Source: Mycobacterium sp. 852002-40037_SCH5390672
Lineage (GTDB): Bacteria; Actinomycetota; Actinomycetes; Mycobacteriales; Mycobacteriaceae
Direction: 5' to 3'
Length of the DNA: 40,152 nucleotides
Assembly (NCBI RefSeq): GCF_001665875.1
Contig: NZ_LZTA01000058.1
Span: 1-40,152, forward strand
Part shown: piece by piece, positions 1-7,099 of the stretch
Position numbering within the stretch: position 1 is the first letter of the stretch
Layout: each line of letters begins with the position of its first letter
Notes under the pieces: generated by a model
Databases searched by the model: none
The model's input: the letters and a program-made list of their open reading frames with translations, nothing else
What the model was told of the DNA's origin: nothing
Translations under genes and position numbers: made by a program

Positions 1-77
1 TCAGCGCACGCCCCGCGGCGATCACCCCGGCGCCGACCAGGACGAACCAGCCCGCCGTCGCCAGGCCGTTGACCACC
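1..77. repeat. Exact inverted copy of 552-628 (77 bp) at the window edge
   Basis: The reverse complement of bases 1-77 equals bases 552-628, counted by eye with no mismatch. The two flanks diverge immediately: on one side is the lipid-kinase gene, on the other the small membrane protein. Both genes share the short string ggtggtcaacgg at the junction (the VVNG codons), which could have acted as microhomology. A length of 77 equals a k-mer size commonly used by short-read assemblers, so this is probably a contig end rather than a genomic inversion. Confidence 0.85.
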
Positions 78-283
78 CCGCTCACCGTGCCGTCACCGCC
101 GTGCACGACCACCAGATCGACGCCGTCCGCCACGGCCTTCTGCGCGAGCTCGGTGCCATGACCGCGGTGGTTGGTGTGCTCGACACTGAGCTGCAGGCGG
201 CTCTTGAGCGCGTGGGCCAGCAGGTCGCGCGCGGCCGGCGTGGTGGAAGTGGCTGTGGGGTTGACGATCAGCACGGCCCGCAT
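1..283 (-). CDS. Diacylglycerol/lipid kinase family protein (Rv3218-like), 5' part only, probably chimeric
   Basis: The reading frame begins ATG at 283 and runs off the left edge of the window. The first 73 residues match a DAGK-catalytic (lipid kinase) domain: a beta-strand start MRAVLIVNP at residues 1-9 and the nucleotide-binding loop GGDGT at 62-66, followed by SGVVNG. The family phosphorylates lipids such as diacylglycerol with ATP at the inner membrane face. From about residue 69 onward (bases 77-1) the sequence is an exact inverted copy of 552-628 inside the neighbouring membrane-protein gene, so the downstream residues LATAGWFVLVGAG are not DAGK sequence. The real gene is therefore interrupted here, most simply by an assembly junction. 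A -10-like box (AGCTTA on the plus strand, 292-297) lies 8 nt before the ATG. It is divergent from the next gene. Confidence 0.8.
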   Translation of the reverse strand, partial: MRAVLIVNPTATSTTPAARDLLAHALKSRLQLSVEHTNHRGHGTELAQKAVADGVDLVVVHGGDGTVSGVVNGLATAGWFVLVGAGVIAAGRAL

Positions 284-414
284 GAGCCACGAGCTTAGGC
301 GGTGCGATGTTGCGCGCCGCAGGGCGGCGGGAGGAGCAGCGCCGCAATCGGTCTAGGCGGGCGGGTCAAGGCGCCGCTGCGGGGAACCGCCGGGGCACGG
401 GTGGCCGCCCTGAC

Positions 415-429
415 TACGCTGGCGCTGTG
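415..429 (+). promoter_or_regulatory. -10 box TACGCT and leaderless GTG start
   Basis: TACGCT at 415-420 fits the mycobacterial SigA -10 pattern TANNNT. Six bases separate it from the GTG at 427, so the expected transcription start falls on or next to the start codon. This decides the start of the membrane-protein gene: the longer frame from ATG 307 would run through the promoter. Confidence 0.6.
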
Positions 430-858
430 ACGCCGCCAGCCGCCCCGACCCCCGTTCGCCGCGCCGGGCTGATCGTTGTGGCGCAGGGGATTGCGGCGTT
501 GATCGTGGCGGTGGTGCTGGTGGTGCGCGGGATCGCGGGAGCCGACCAGCAGGTGGTCAACGGCCTGGCGACGGCGGGCTGGTTCGTCCTGGTCGGCGCC
601 GGGGTGATCGCCGCGGGGCGTGCGCTGATGCTCGGCAAGCGTTGGGGTCGCGGGCTGGCCGTGATCACCCAGCTGCTGTTGCTGCCGGTGGCGTGGTATC
701 TCGCCGCCGGGTCGCATCAGCCTGGCTTCGGGATTCCGGCGGGCGCGGTGGCGCTGATCGTGCTGGGATTGCTGTTCAGTCCCGCCGCGGTGCGTTGGGC
801 CGCCGGCGATCACGGCGATTCGGCCAGCCCCGCCAACGGCGCCCCGGACAGCCGGTAG
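427..858 (+). CDS. Small four-helix membrane protein (Rv3217c-like)
   Basis: The product is 143 residues, the same length I recall for M. tuberculosis Rv3217c, an integral membrane protein of unknown function. Four hydrophobic segments are visible, at about residues 13-34, 43-66, 74-93 and 100-120, with a short polar N-terminus and a hydrophilic C-terminal tail (AGDHGDSASPANG). The start is GTG 427, set by the leaderless -10 box just upstream. The last 49 bases overlap, tail to tail, the 3' end of the convergent acetyltransferase gene (stop at 810), so both genes use the same DNA for their C-termini. Bases 552-628 inside it recur inverted at 1-77. No catalytic motif is seen. Confidence 0.8.
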   Translation: MTPPAAPTPVRRAGLIVVAQGIAALIVAVVLVVRGIAGADQQVVNGLATAGWFVLVGAGVIAAGRALMLGKRWGRGLAVITQLLLLPVAWYLAAGSHQPGFGIPAGAVALIVLGLLFSPAAVRWAAGDHGDSASPANGAPDSR

Positions 859-1292
859 GTCGTCCATTCGTTTTGCGGCTCCCCGCCGATGCCGTCGTAG
901 AGCGTGATGGCGTCGGCGTTCCAGTTCAGCACCGCCCAGGTCAGCCTCGTGTAGCCGCGCTGGAGGCATTCGGAGGCCAGTGTGGCCAGCAGCGCCCTGG
1001 CCAGCCCGCGCCGGCGAAACTCCGGCCGCACGAACAGGTCTTCCACATAGATCCCGGCCACGCCGTCCCAGGTGGAGAAGTTGACGAACCACAGGGCCAT
1101 CGCCGCGATCTCGCCGTCCACCTCGGCGACGTGCCCGTACACCGTCGGCGAATCGCCGAAAAGTGCTGCCGCGATTTGTGTTTCGGTCACCGTGCACTGT
1201 TCGGCGGCATGTTCGAATTCGGCCAGCGCGTGGATCATGTCGGTGATCGCGGCGGCGTCTTGCCGCGACGCGGGACGGATGTGCCGGCTCAT
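810..1292 (-). CDS. GNAT N-acetyltransferase, diamine/spermidine acetyltransferase-like (Rv3216-like)
   Basis: The protein of 160 residues starts at ATG 1292, which overlaps the entC stop as ATGA. It carries the GNAT acetyl-CoA loop at residues 84-99 (ED-LFVRPEFRRRGLARAL; the R-R-x-G-x-A signature) and the C-terminal NWNADAITLYDGIGGEP typical of the family. The combination WFVNFSTWDGVAGIYVED with NWN..A..LY resembles diamine/spermidine N1-acetyltransferases, so transfer of an acetyl group from acetyl-CoA to a small amine is likely; the true substrate is unknown. It is the last gene of a three-gene operon with the phosphatase and entC, and its 3' end overlaps the convergent membrane-protein gene by 49 bases. 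Confidence 0.85.
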   Translation of the reverse strand: MSRHIRPASRQDAAAITDMIHALAEFEHAAEQCTVTETQIAAALFGDSPTVYGHVAEVDGEIAAMALWFVNFSTWDGVAGIYVEDLFVRPEFRRRGLARALLATLASECLQRGYTRLTWAVLNWNADAITLYDGIGGEPQNEWTTYRLSGAPLAGLAESP

Positions 1293-2386
1293 CGCCCGAC
1301 TCCCAGCGCGTTGAGGATCGTGCCGAATTTCGTTGTCGTTTCCGCGACTTCCTCGTCGGGGTCGGACTCCGCGACGATACCGCCGCCGGCCCGCGCCAGT
1401 GCGCTGCGGCGGTCCGCCGACAGCTGCGCGCAACGCAGCGACACCACCCAGCGGCCGTCGCCGCGGGCGTCACACCAGCCCACCGCCCCGGCGTAGAACC
1501 CGCGGTCGCCCTCCAGGTCGGCGATCAGCCGCATCGCGGCCTTGGTCGGCACGCCGCCGACCGCCGGGGTGGGGTGCAGCGCTAAGGCCAAATCGATTGC
1601 GGTCGTTGATGTATCACGTAACCGGCCACTGATCGGCGTGCACAGATGCCAGACGGTGGCGGTCTTGCTCAGCTGCGGTTCGGGGGCGATCGACAGGTCG
1701 TCGCACAGCGGTTCCAGGGCGGCCCGGATGGTCTCGATGACCAGCTGATGCTCGTGACGGTTCTTGGCCGAGGCGGCCAGCATGGCGCCGTTGGCGGCGT
1801 CGGCGTCGGGGTCGGTGGCGCGCGGGGCCGAGCCGGCGAACGGCCGGCACTCGACACGGTCGCCGCGGCGCGCCACCAGAAGCTCGGGGCTGGCACCCAC
1901 CAGCGCCGCACCCGCGTACTCGTCGCCGGCGGCGGTCAGATCGACCAGGTAGCCGTACGTGGCCGGGTCCGCGGTGATGAGCCGGCGCAGGATCACCCGC
2001 GCATCCAGCGGGGCGTCGGCTACCAGCCGCAAGGCGCGGGCCAGCACCACCTTGTGCAGCGGGTTGTCGGCCGCGGCGAGCTGCTCGCACGCCCGGCGGA
2101 TCCGGTCCCGGTAATCGACCGGTGGGGGGACGGCTTCGGCCACCCGCACCGACGGCAGCCCGCCGGCCGGCCAGTCCGGTGGCACATCTGTGGCGTTCAC
2201 CGTCTCGGGCGCCAGCAAGGCGGCCGGTCTGATGACGTCAAAAGGCAACGCGCCCAACACTATCGGAGCTTCACCCGAGCGCAACGCGGCCTGCGCGGCG
2301 CCCACGTCGCTGTAGCGACGCCGCACCCCGTCGGCAATCAGCGTTCGGCGCGGTCCGCACAGCGCGAAGGGCGGTTCGCCGCTCAC
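1289..2386 (-). CDS. entC: Isochorismate synthase
   Basis: A chorismate-binding enzyme of 365 residues, close to the M. tuberculosis EntC/Rv3215 length. Family signatures in order are ASPELLVARRGDRVECRPFAGSAPR in the middle (given here in two parts: SPELLVARR, then ECRPFAGSAPR), EHQLVIETIRAAL, LHPTPAVGGVPTKAA and GFYAGAVGWCD with SLRCAQL near the end; these carry the substrate- and Mg-binding residues of MenF/EntC enzymes. It converts chorismate to isochorismate in the cytosol, feeding menaquinone or siderophore precursors; which of these applies is not visible locally. The GTG start overlaps the stop of the upstream phosphatase gene by four bases (GTGA), and its own stop overlaps the next start (ATGA), so translation of the three genes is probably coupled. 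Confidence 0.9.
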   Translation of the reverse strand: MSGEPPFALCGPRRTLIADGVRRRYSDVGAAQAALRSGEAPIVLGALPFDVIRPAALLAPETVNATDVPPDWPAGGLPSVRVAEAVPPPVDYRDRIRRACEQLAAADNPLHKVVLARALRLVADAPLDARVILRRLITADPATYGYLVDLTAAGDEYAGAALVGASPELLVARRGDRVECRPFAGSAPRATDPDADAANGAMLAASAKNRHEHQLVIETIRAALEPLCDDLSIAPEPQLSKTATVWHLCTPISGRLRDTSTTAIDLALALHPTPAVGGVPTKAAMRLIADLEGDRGFYAGAVGWCDARGDGRWVVSLRCAQLSADRRSALARAGGGIVAESDPDEEVAETTTKFGTILNALGVGR

Positions 2387-2973
2387 TGCCCGGTCAATCC
2401 GAGCGCCCGCAGCTGCCGCACCCCGTGCTCGAACCCGCAGACCGCGATCGACGCGGTGATCATGCCGAAGCGGCTGCCCTCGACCAGCGGCAGTTCGACC
2501 CAGCGCGTGATCACGGCGCGGGAGAAGTGACCGTGGCTGACGAAGACCACGTCGCGCGACTCCATGTGATCCAGCGCCGTCGCGACGGCCGCGTCGGCGC
2601 GCTCACTCACCTGCGCGACGGTCTCACCGCCCGGGCAGCCGTGCGTCCACACCAGCCAATCGGGCACCGTCTCCTGGATCTGCGCCGTGGTCAGGCCCTC
2701 ATAGGAGCCGTAGTCCCACTCCGCCAGCATCTCGGACACCTCGTCGATGGACAGCCCGGCCAGCTGCGCGGTGGTCAGGGAACGTTGCCGGGGGCTGCTG
2801 GCCACCAGCGGGTCAACGAGTTTGAGTTCAGCCAGTACCCCGCCGGCCAGTTTGGCCTGCGTTCGGCCGCCCTCGGTCAGTTCGACCTCGGTGCGGCCGG
2901 TGTGCTGGCCCGATTTCGACCACTCGGTCTCGCCGTGGCGCAGCAGTACCAGACGGTGATTGTGCAAGCCCAT
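2383..2973 (-). CDS. gpm2: Histidine-phosphatase-superfamily acid phosphatase (Rv3214-like)
   Basis: The 196-residue protein has the branch-2-type signature LVLLRHGETEW with the phospho-accepting His13 in RHG, and the second catalytic histidine in VSHGHF at about residue 147. Although named after phosphoglycerate mutase, the M. tuberculosis protein (Rv3214) has been characterised as an acid phosphatase, so a general phosphomonoesterase role is the better call. Start ATG 2973. It is the first gene of an operon whose three members overlap by four bases each (phosphatase, entC, acetyltransferase). The pairing with entC is conserved in mycobacteria; whether the phosphatase acts in the same pathway is not known to me. 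Confidence 0.88.
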   Translation of the reverse strand: MGLHNHRLVLLRHGETEWSKSGQHTGRTEVELTEGGRTQAKLAGGVLAELKLVDPLVASSPRQRSLTTAQLAGLSIDEVSEMLAEWDYGSYEGLTTAQIQETVPDWLVWTHGCPGGETVAQVSERADAAVATALDHMESRDVVFVSHGHFSRAVITRWVELPLVEGSRFGMITASIAVCGFEHGVRQLRALGLTGQ

Positions 2974-3105
2974 ATCGGTTGATTCTGCCGGACGACTCGC
3001 GGTGGTTGCTCAGGCCGAAGCGCACGGCGGGCGAACATGCCAGGATGGCACTGTAAACCGCACGCGACGATGCAGTGGGGAGCTAGCGATGAGGTGGCGG
3101 CGCCG

Positions 3106-3906
3106 GTGAGTAAAACGCGGGTATTGGCGGTGGCCAACCAGAAGGGCGGAGTCGCCAAGACGACCACGGTCGCGTCGCTGGGCGCGGCGATGGTGGACCA
3201 AAAGAAGCGGGTGCTGCTGGTCGACCTCGACCCGCAGGGCTGCTTGACCTTCTCGCTGGGCCAAGACCCCGACAAGCTGCCGGTGTCCGTGCACGAGGTG
3301 CTGCTCGGCGACGTCGAACCCAACGCCGCGCTGGTCGAGACGGCGGAGGGAATGACGCTGCTGCCCTCCAACATTGACCTAGCCGGCGCCGAAGCGATGC
3401 TGCTGATGCGGGCCGGGCGCGAATACGCGCTCAAGCGCGCGCTGGCCAAACTCGGCGACATGTTCGACGTGGTGATCATCGACTGCCCGCCGTCGCTGGG
3501 CGTGCTGACGCTTAACGGGCTGACGGCCGCCGACGAGGTCATGGTGCCGTTGCAGTGCGAGACCCTGGCGCATCGCGGGGTCGGGCAGTTCCTGCGCACC
3601 GTCGCCGATGTCCAGCAGATCACCAACCCGGATCTGCGACTGCTCGGCGCCCTGCCGACGCTGTACGACTCGCGCACCACCCACACCCGCGACGTCCTGC
3701 TCGACGTCGCCGACCGGTACAACCTGCCGGTGCTTGCCCCGCCGATTCCGCGCACCGTGCGATTCGCCGAGGCCAGCGCCTCGGGCTCGTCGGTGATGGC
3801 GGGCCGCAAGAACAAGGGCGCGGTGGCCTACGGCGATCTGGCGGCGGCGTTGCTCAAGCACTGGAAGAGCGGCAAGCCGCTGCCGACGTTCGCCGTCGAG
3901 GTTTAG
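3106..3906 (+). CDS. ParA/Soj-family ATPase (Rv3213c-like)
   Basis: The protein has 266 residues when started at GTG 3106, the same length as M. tuberculosis Rv3213c; an upstream ATG at 3037 would add 23 residues with no family similarity, and a purine-rich aggtgg stretch lies before the GTG. The deviant Walker A motif KGGVAKTT is at 13-20, Walker A' LLVDLDPQG at about 38-46, and Walker B VVIIDCPPSLG follows. Such ATPases dimerise on ATP, bind DNA non-specifically and position chromosomes or other cargo. No ParB homologue or obvious parS site is nearby, so this is an orphan member distinct from the origin-proximal ParA. The stop codon region is duplicated in the 58-bp tandem repeat just downstream. 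Confidence 0.88.
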   Translation: MSKTRVLAVANQKGGVAKTTTVASLGAAMVDQKKRVLLVDLDPQGCLTFSLGQDPDKLPVSVHEVLLGDVEPNAALVETAEGMTLLPSNIDLAGAEAMLLMRAGREYALKRALAKLGDMFDVVIIDCPPSLGVLTLNGLTAADEVMVPLQCETLAHRGVGQFLRTVADVQQITNPDLRLLGALPTLYDSRTTHTRDVLLDVADRYNLPVLAPPIPRTVRFAEASASGSSVMAGRKNKGAVAYGDLAAALLKHWKSGKPLPTFAVEV

Positions 3907-4020
3907 CGACGATCGCAAGCGCGGCGTAGGCCGGGCGCAGCGGGTCGTCGCCGTCGAGGTTTAGCGACGATCGCAAGCGCGGCGTAGGCCGGGCGCAGCG
4001 GGTCGTCGCTGTCGAGGTTT
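3901..4020. repeat. 58-bp tandem repeat containing two copies of a hairpin element
   Basis: The unit starting gtttagcgacga at 3901 recurs at 3959 and begins a third time at 4017 before diverging; the two full units differ by one base (3952 c, 4010 t). Each unit carries the last codons and stop of the ParA-like gene followed by a 46-nt imperfect palindrome (3906-3951 and 3964-4009) with arms gcgacga and tcgtcgc. It sits between convergent genes (ParA-like stop 3906, propeller-protein stop 4023), where it could terminate transcription from both sides. The tandem copy number may vary between strains. Confidence 0.85.
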
Positions 4021-4022
4021 AG

Positions 4023-5249
4023 CTAGCCGAGCGCGACCAGGGTGTCGCCGCGCTGCTCGAGCACCCGGGATCCGGATACGGCCGGGTACACCGGTTTTCC
4101 GGGCGGCGGGGCGGTGGTCGACCGGTCCACCGGGATGTAGCGTTCGTTGGCGCCGCTGAGCGGGTCGTAGACCCCGATCGCGCCGGTGACCGGCACCAGC
4201 AGCCGGCCCGCCATCATCACCCCGGGCCCCAACGGCGCCGCGTTGTCCCCCGCGGCGATGGTGTAGCGCAGCGTCACCGTGTTCGCGTCGAACACCATCA
4301 GCGAATCGCCCGTCCACCAGGTGATCAGGCTGCCGGGGTGGGAGACCGTCGCCGAGCGCGACGGCGGCTTGGGCAGCGGGGTGCTCGACACGGTGGCGCC
4401 GGTTTCGTCGATCACATCCACGCGTGGCTGCGGCGCGGGCAGGTAGACCGCGGTGGTGTTCTCCGAGACGGCCAGCACCCGGGCGCCCGAACCCGGCGCG
4501 ATCCCCGGTTCGGCCACGATGTGTTGCCCGGGTTCGTCGTCGTCCTTGCCGGGACGCAGCAGCACCAACCGCAGGTCGGCCTGATTCGCGCAGCTCTCCA
4601 GCACCGATACCGCCTGCGAGCTGGCCGCGGCCGAGATCAGCTTGCATCCGGAGTGCAGGCCGCGCGTCGACGGTTTCACCCGGGCATCCGTCTCGCCGTA
4701 GGTCAGCATCCGGACCATGTCCGAGCGCCACAGTTCCAGGTGGGTGTCGCCGACCGACAACACCGTCATGCCGTCGGAGGAGAGCCGCACCCGTGGATCG
4801 GCGTAGCCACTGCGGGCGGGCCCTCGGCGACCGGTGGAGCCGTCCAGGGTGCTCACCTGTCCGCAGCCGCGGTCGTCGCGATAGACCGCGACGGCATAGC
4901 GGTACAGCCAGGTGACTCCGCACAGGTCGGTGTCGCGCGCGTAGCTCCACCGGGATTGGCCCGTCTCGGGATCGCGCCCGTCGATCCGGCGGCCGGCGCC
5001 GGTGACGACGTCCCCGCCCGCCACCACCGGGGCGGTGGTGATCGGACTGGCGGCGCTCCACAGTTGCTTCAGGCCGGCCGGCACCTGCCGGGCCGGGGCC
5101 GGGTTGGGTGCGGGAGCGGCCGCGGGCCGGCTGGTGGTGGCCCGGGCGTCGCTGGTCCACCAGATCAACGCCGCGACCGCAGCGATGACGACCACGATCG
5201 CCGCCGCTGCGAGGATGTCGCCCTTGGTCCGGCGCTCGGGTCGCACCAT
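4023..5249 (-). CDS. Membrane-anchored beta-propeller-like protein (Rv3212-like)
   Basis: The protein of 408 residues starts at ATG 5249, 17 bases downstream of the rhlE stop; the longer open frame reaching back to 5609 would overlap rhlE and is not credible. A basic N-terminus (MVRPERRTKGD) precedes one transmembrane helix at about 11-31, an Ala/Pro linker to about 60, and an extracytoplasmic region with repeated short beta motifs such as LLVPVTGAIGVYDPLSG and LMVFDANTVTLRYTI, which look like PQQ-type propeller blades. Tight spacing suggests co-transcription with rhlE. Rv3212 is annotated as an alanine/valine-rich conserved protein; its function is not known to me. A protein-binding scaffold outside the membrane is a reasonable guess only. 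Confidence 0.8.
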   Translation of the reverse strand: MVRPERRTKGDILAAAAIVVVIAAVAALIWWTSDARATTSRPAAAPAPNPAPARQVPAGLKQLWSAASPITTAPVVAGGDVVTGAGRRIDGRDPETGQSRWSYARDTDLCGVTWLYRYAVAVYRDDRGCGQVSTLDGSTGRRGPARSGYADPRVRLSSDGMTVLSVGDTHLELWRSDMVRMLTYGETDARVKPSTRGLHSGCKLISAAASSQAVSVLESCANQADLRLVLLRPGKDDDEPGQHIVAEPGIAPGSGARVLAVSENTTAVYLPAPQPRVDVIDETGATVSSTPLPKPPSRSATVSHPGSLITWWTGDSLMVFDANTVTLRYTIAAGDNAAPLGPGVMMAGRLLVPVTGAIGVYDPLSGANERYIPVDRSTTAPPPGKPVYPAVSGSRVLEQRGDTLVALG

Positions 5250-5265
5250 GGGTCGGCGTGGGCTT

Positions 5266-6816
5266 TTAGTTGCTCTGCGTGGTGGCGGAGGCCGCTGAGG
5301 CGCCTTGCCCCTCCGCGGGCTTGCGACGCCGGCGACGGCGCCGGGTGGAGCCGGCGTTGCCCGGGGGCGAGGCGGCCGGTGTTTCCGCGGCGGCCTCGCC
5401 GTTGGTGCTCGCGGCCCCGTTGCCCGACGGGTGGGCGGCGACGGGCTGACCGCCACGGGTGCGCCGGCGGGTGCCGGAGCGGCGAGCGGGCCTCTCCGAC
5501 CTCTGCTCGGGCTGCTTGCCGTCACGTTCGCTGCTGCGGCGCCGGCCTTGCGGCTTGCGGGCCGTACCCACCGTGCTCGCGGCCTCGGTGGGGATGCCCA
5601 GCTCGGCATGGAGGTGCGGGGAGTTGGAGTAGGTCTCGGCGGGCTCCGGGCAGTCCAGACCCAGCGCCTTGTCGATCATCGACCAGCGGGGTAGCTCGTC
5701 CCAGTCCACCAGGGTGACCGCGATACCGGTCTTGCCGGCGCGGCCGGTGCGGCCGATGCGGTGCACGTAGGCCTGCTCGTCCTCGGGGATCTGGTAGTTG
5801 ATGACGTGGGTGATGTCATCGATGTCGATGCCGCGGGCGGCGACGTCGGTGGCAACCAGCACATCGACATCACCGGCACGAAAGGCCTTGAGCGCCTTCT
5901 CGCGCGCCGCCTGGCCGAGGTCGCCGTGCACGGCGCCCACCGCGAAACCGCGTTCGGCCAGCTCGTCGGCCACCTTCTGCGCGGTGCGCTTGGTGCGGGT
6001 GAAGATCATGGTGGCGCCGCGGCCATCGGCCTGCAGTACGCGGCTGACCAGCTCCACCTTGTCCAGGGCGTGGGCCCGGTAGACGTACTGAACGGTGGTG
6101 TCGTGGATGGCCGCCGAGTGCGGAGCTTCCGCGCGAATGTGGGTGGGCTGGTTCATGAAGGTGCGGGCCAGCGTGATGATCGGGTCCGGCATGGTCGCCG
6201 AGAACAGCATGGATTGCCGGTCCGTCGGGATTTGGCGCAGGATGCGCTCGATGTCGGGCAGGAAGCCCAGGTCGAGCATCTCGTCGGCCTCATCGAGCAC
6301 CAGCACCGACAGCCCGCCCAGTTGCAGGTGGTTCTGTTGGCTCAGGTCGAGCAGCCGACCCGGCGTGCCCACCACGACGTCGGCGCCGGCGCGCAGCGCC
6401 TCGATCTGCGGCTCGTAGGGGCGCCCGCCGTAAATGGGAACCACCGACAGCCGCCGGCCGCCTTCGGCGGTCAGGTGCTTGGCCGCCAGCGTCAGGTCAT
6501 CGGTGACCTGCAGGCATAGCTCGCGGGTGGGCACCACGATCAGCGCCCGCGGTGTGCCGTTGAGCGACCGCGTGGCGGTGCCGGCCGTGATGCGCTGCAG
6601 CAGCGGCACGCCGAAGGCGAAGGTCTTGCCCATACCGGTGCGGGCCTGGCCGATCAGATCGTCGCCGGCGAGCGCCATGGGCAGGGTCAATTCCTGGATG
6701 GCAAAAGGGCTTTCGATCCCTTTCTCGGCAAGCGCGCGCACGATTTCGTCGCGGACGCCGAGCTGGGCAAATGTTGGTTGGGGGGTCAGTTCAGTTGTGC
6801 TGGTGAGTGTGGTCAT
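5266..6816 (-). CDS. rhlE: DEAD-box ATP-dependent RNA helicase
   Basis: A 516-residue helicase with every core motif: Q motif FAIQELTLP, Walker A ARTGMGKT, PTREL, TPGRLLDL, DEAD in VLDEADEMLDLGF, SAT, the MIFTRTKRTAQ strand, LVATDVAARGIDIDD and YVHRIGRTGRAGKTG. After about residue 390 comes a low-complexity, basic C-terminal tail (RRSSERDG to RRRRRRRKP) of the RNA-binding kind seen in mycobacterial RhlE. It unwinds structured RNA in the cytosol and takes part in RNA turnover and cold adaptation in related bacteria. The start ATG 6816 (MTTLTSTTELTP) matches the family; the ATG 63 bases upstream adds unrelated residues. It heads an operon with the propeller protein and has a long AT-richer upstream region. 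Confidence 0.93.
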   Translation of the reverse strand: MTTLTSTTELTPQPTFAQLGVRDEIVRALAEKGIESPFAIQELTLPMALAGDDLIGQARTGMGKTFAFGVPLLQRITAGTATRSLNGTPRALIVVPTRELCLQVTDDLTLAAKHLTAEGGRRLSVVPIYGGRPYEPQIEALRAGADVVVGTPGRLLDLSQQNHLQLGGLSVLVLDEADEMLDLGFLPDIERILRQIPTDRQSMLFSATMPDPIITLARTFMNQPTHIRAEAPHSAAIHDTTVQYVYRAHALDKVELVSRVLQADGRGATMIFTRTKRTAQKVADELAERGFAVGAVHGDLGQAAREKALKAFRAGDVDVLVATDVAARGIDIDDITHVINYQIPEDEQAYVHRIGRTGRAGKTGIAVTLVDWDELPRWSMIDKALGLDCPEPAETYSNSPHLHAELGIPTEAASTVGTARKPQGRRRSSERDGKQPEQRSERPARRSGTRRRTRGGQPVAAHPSGNGAASTNGEAAAETPAASPPGNAGSTRRRRRRRKPAEGQGASAASATTQSN

Positions 6817-6985
6817 GCGTGGGTGAGTAGCCTCTCGGTGACATATCGGTTTGTGTCGGTATTTCTCTGTCGCGGTCACGCGCGCACGAGTTCCGACTCC
6901 GAATACGTCGCCGAGTCGCCGGCCCTGGCTCAGTCTGGGAGGGCCCAGTTAGGGCGGGCCAGCTGTGCACGCACATTTCGCCGAT

Positions 6986-7041
6986 AGCGGCTTGAAAAAA
7001 CAATTACGGCATAAATACAGCCGCCATCTGTCTCCATGATA
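6986..7041 (-). promoter_or_regulatory. AT-rich patch upstream of rhlE, possible distal promoter and long leader
   Basis: Between rhlE and the divergent ferritin-fold gene, bases 6992-7017 are strikingly AT-rich (gaaaaaacaattacggcat) and framed by short inverted arms gcggct (6986-6991) and agccgc (7018-7023). On the minus strand TATCAT lies at 7041-7036. A start near there would give rhlE a leader of about 210 nt, as is common for cold-responsive DEAD-box genes. This is a tentative reading; no good -35 is seen. Confidence 0.3.
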
Positions 7042-7084
7042 GCTGGTCGACAGCTGGCTCCCATTTTGCGCTAAGTCAGCCGAC

Positions 7085-7099
7085 TACAGTGTTGCCATG
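7085..7099 (+). promoter_or_regulatory. -10 box TACAGT and leaderless ATG
   Basis: TACAGT at 7085-7090 is followed by six bases and then the ATG at 7097, the spacing of a leaderless transcript. No Shine-Dalgarno-like run precedes the ATG, which agrees. Confidence 0.6.

Noticed and set aside
295..1473. A 392-residue minus-strand frame across the first genes
   Set aside because: It is the shadow of the membrane-protein, acetyltransferase and entC genes: the composition is Arg/Ala/Gly/Pro-rich with no domain, as expected from high-GC antisense frames.
3037..3105. Upstream ATG start for the ParA-like gene
   Set aside because: It adds 23 residues (MPGWHCKPHATM...) unlike the family; GTG 3106 gives the same length as the M. 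tuberculosis protein.
3901..4020. CRISPR array at the 58-bp tandem
   Set aside because: There are only two full units, no spacers of different sequence between them and no cas genes in the window.
5250..5609. N-terminal extension of the propeller protein into rhlE
   Set aside because: The extra 120 residues are a shifted reading of the rhlE tail, and a natural start with membrane anchor exists at 5249.
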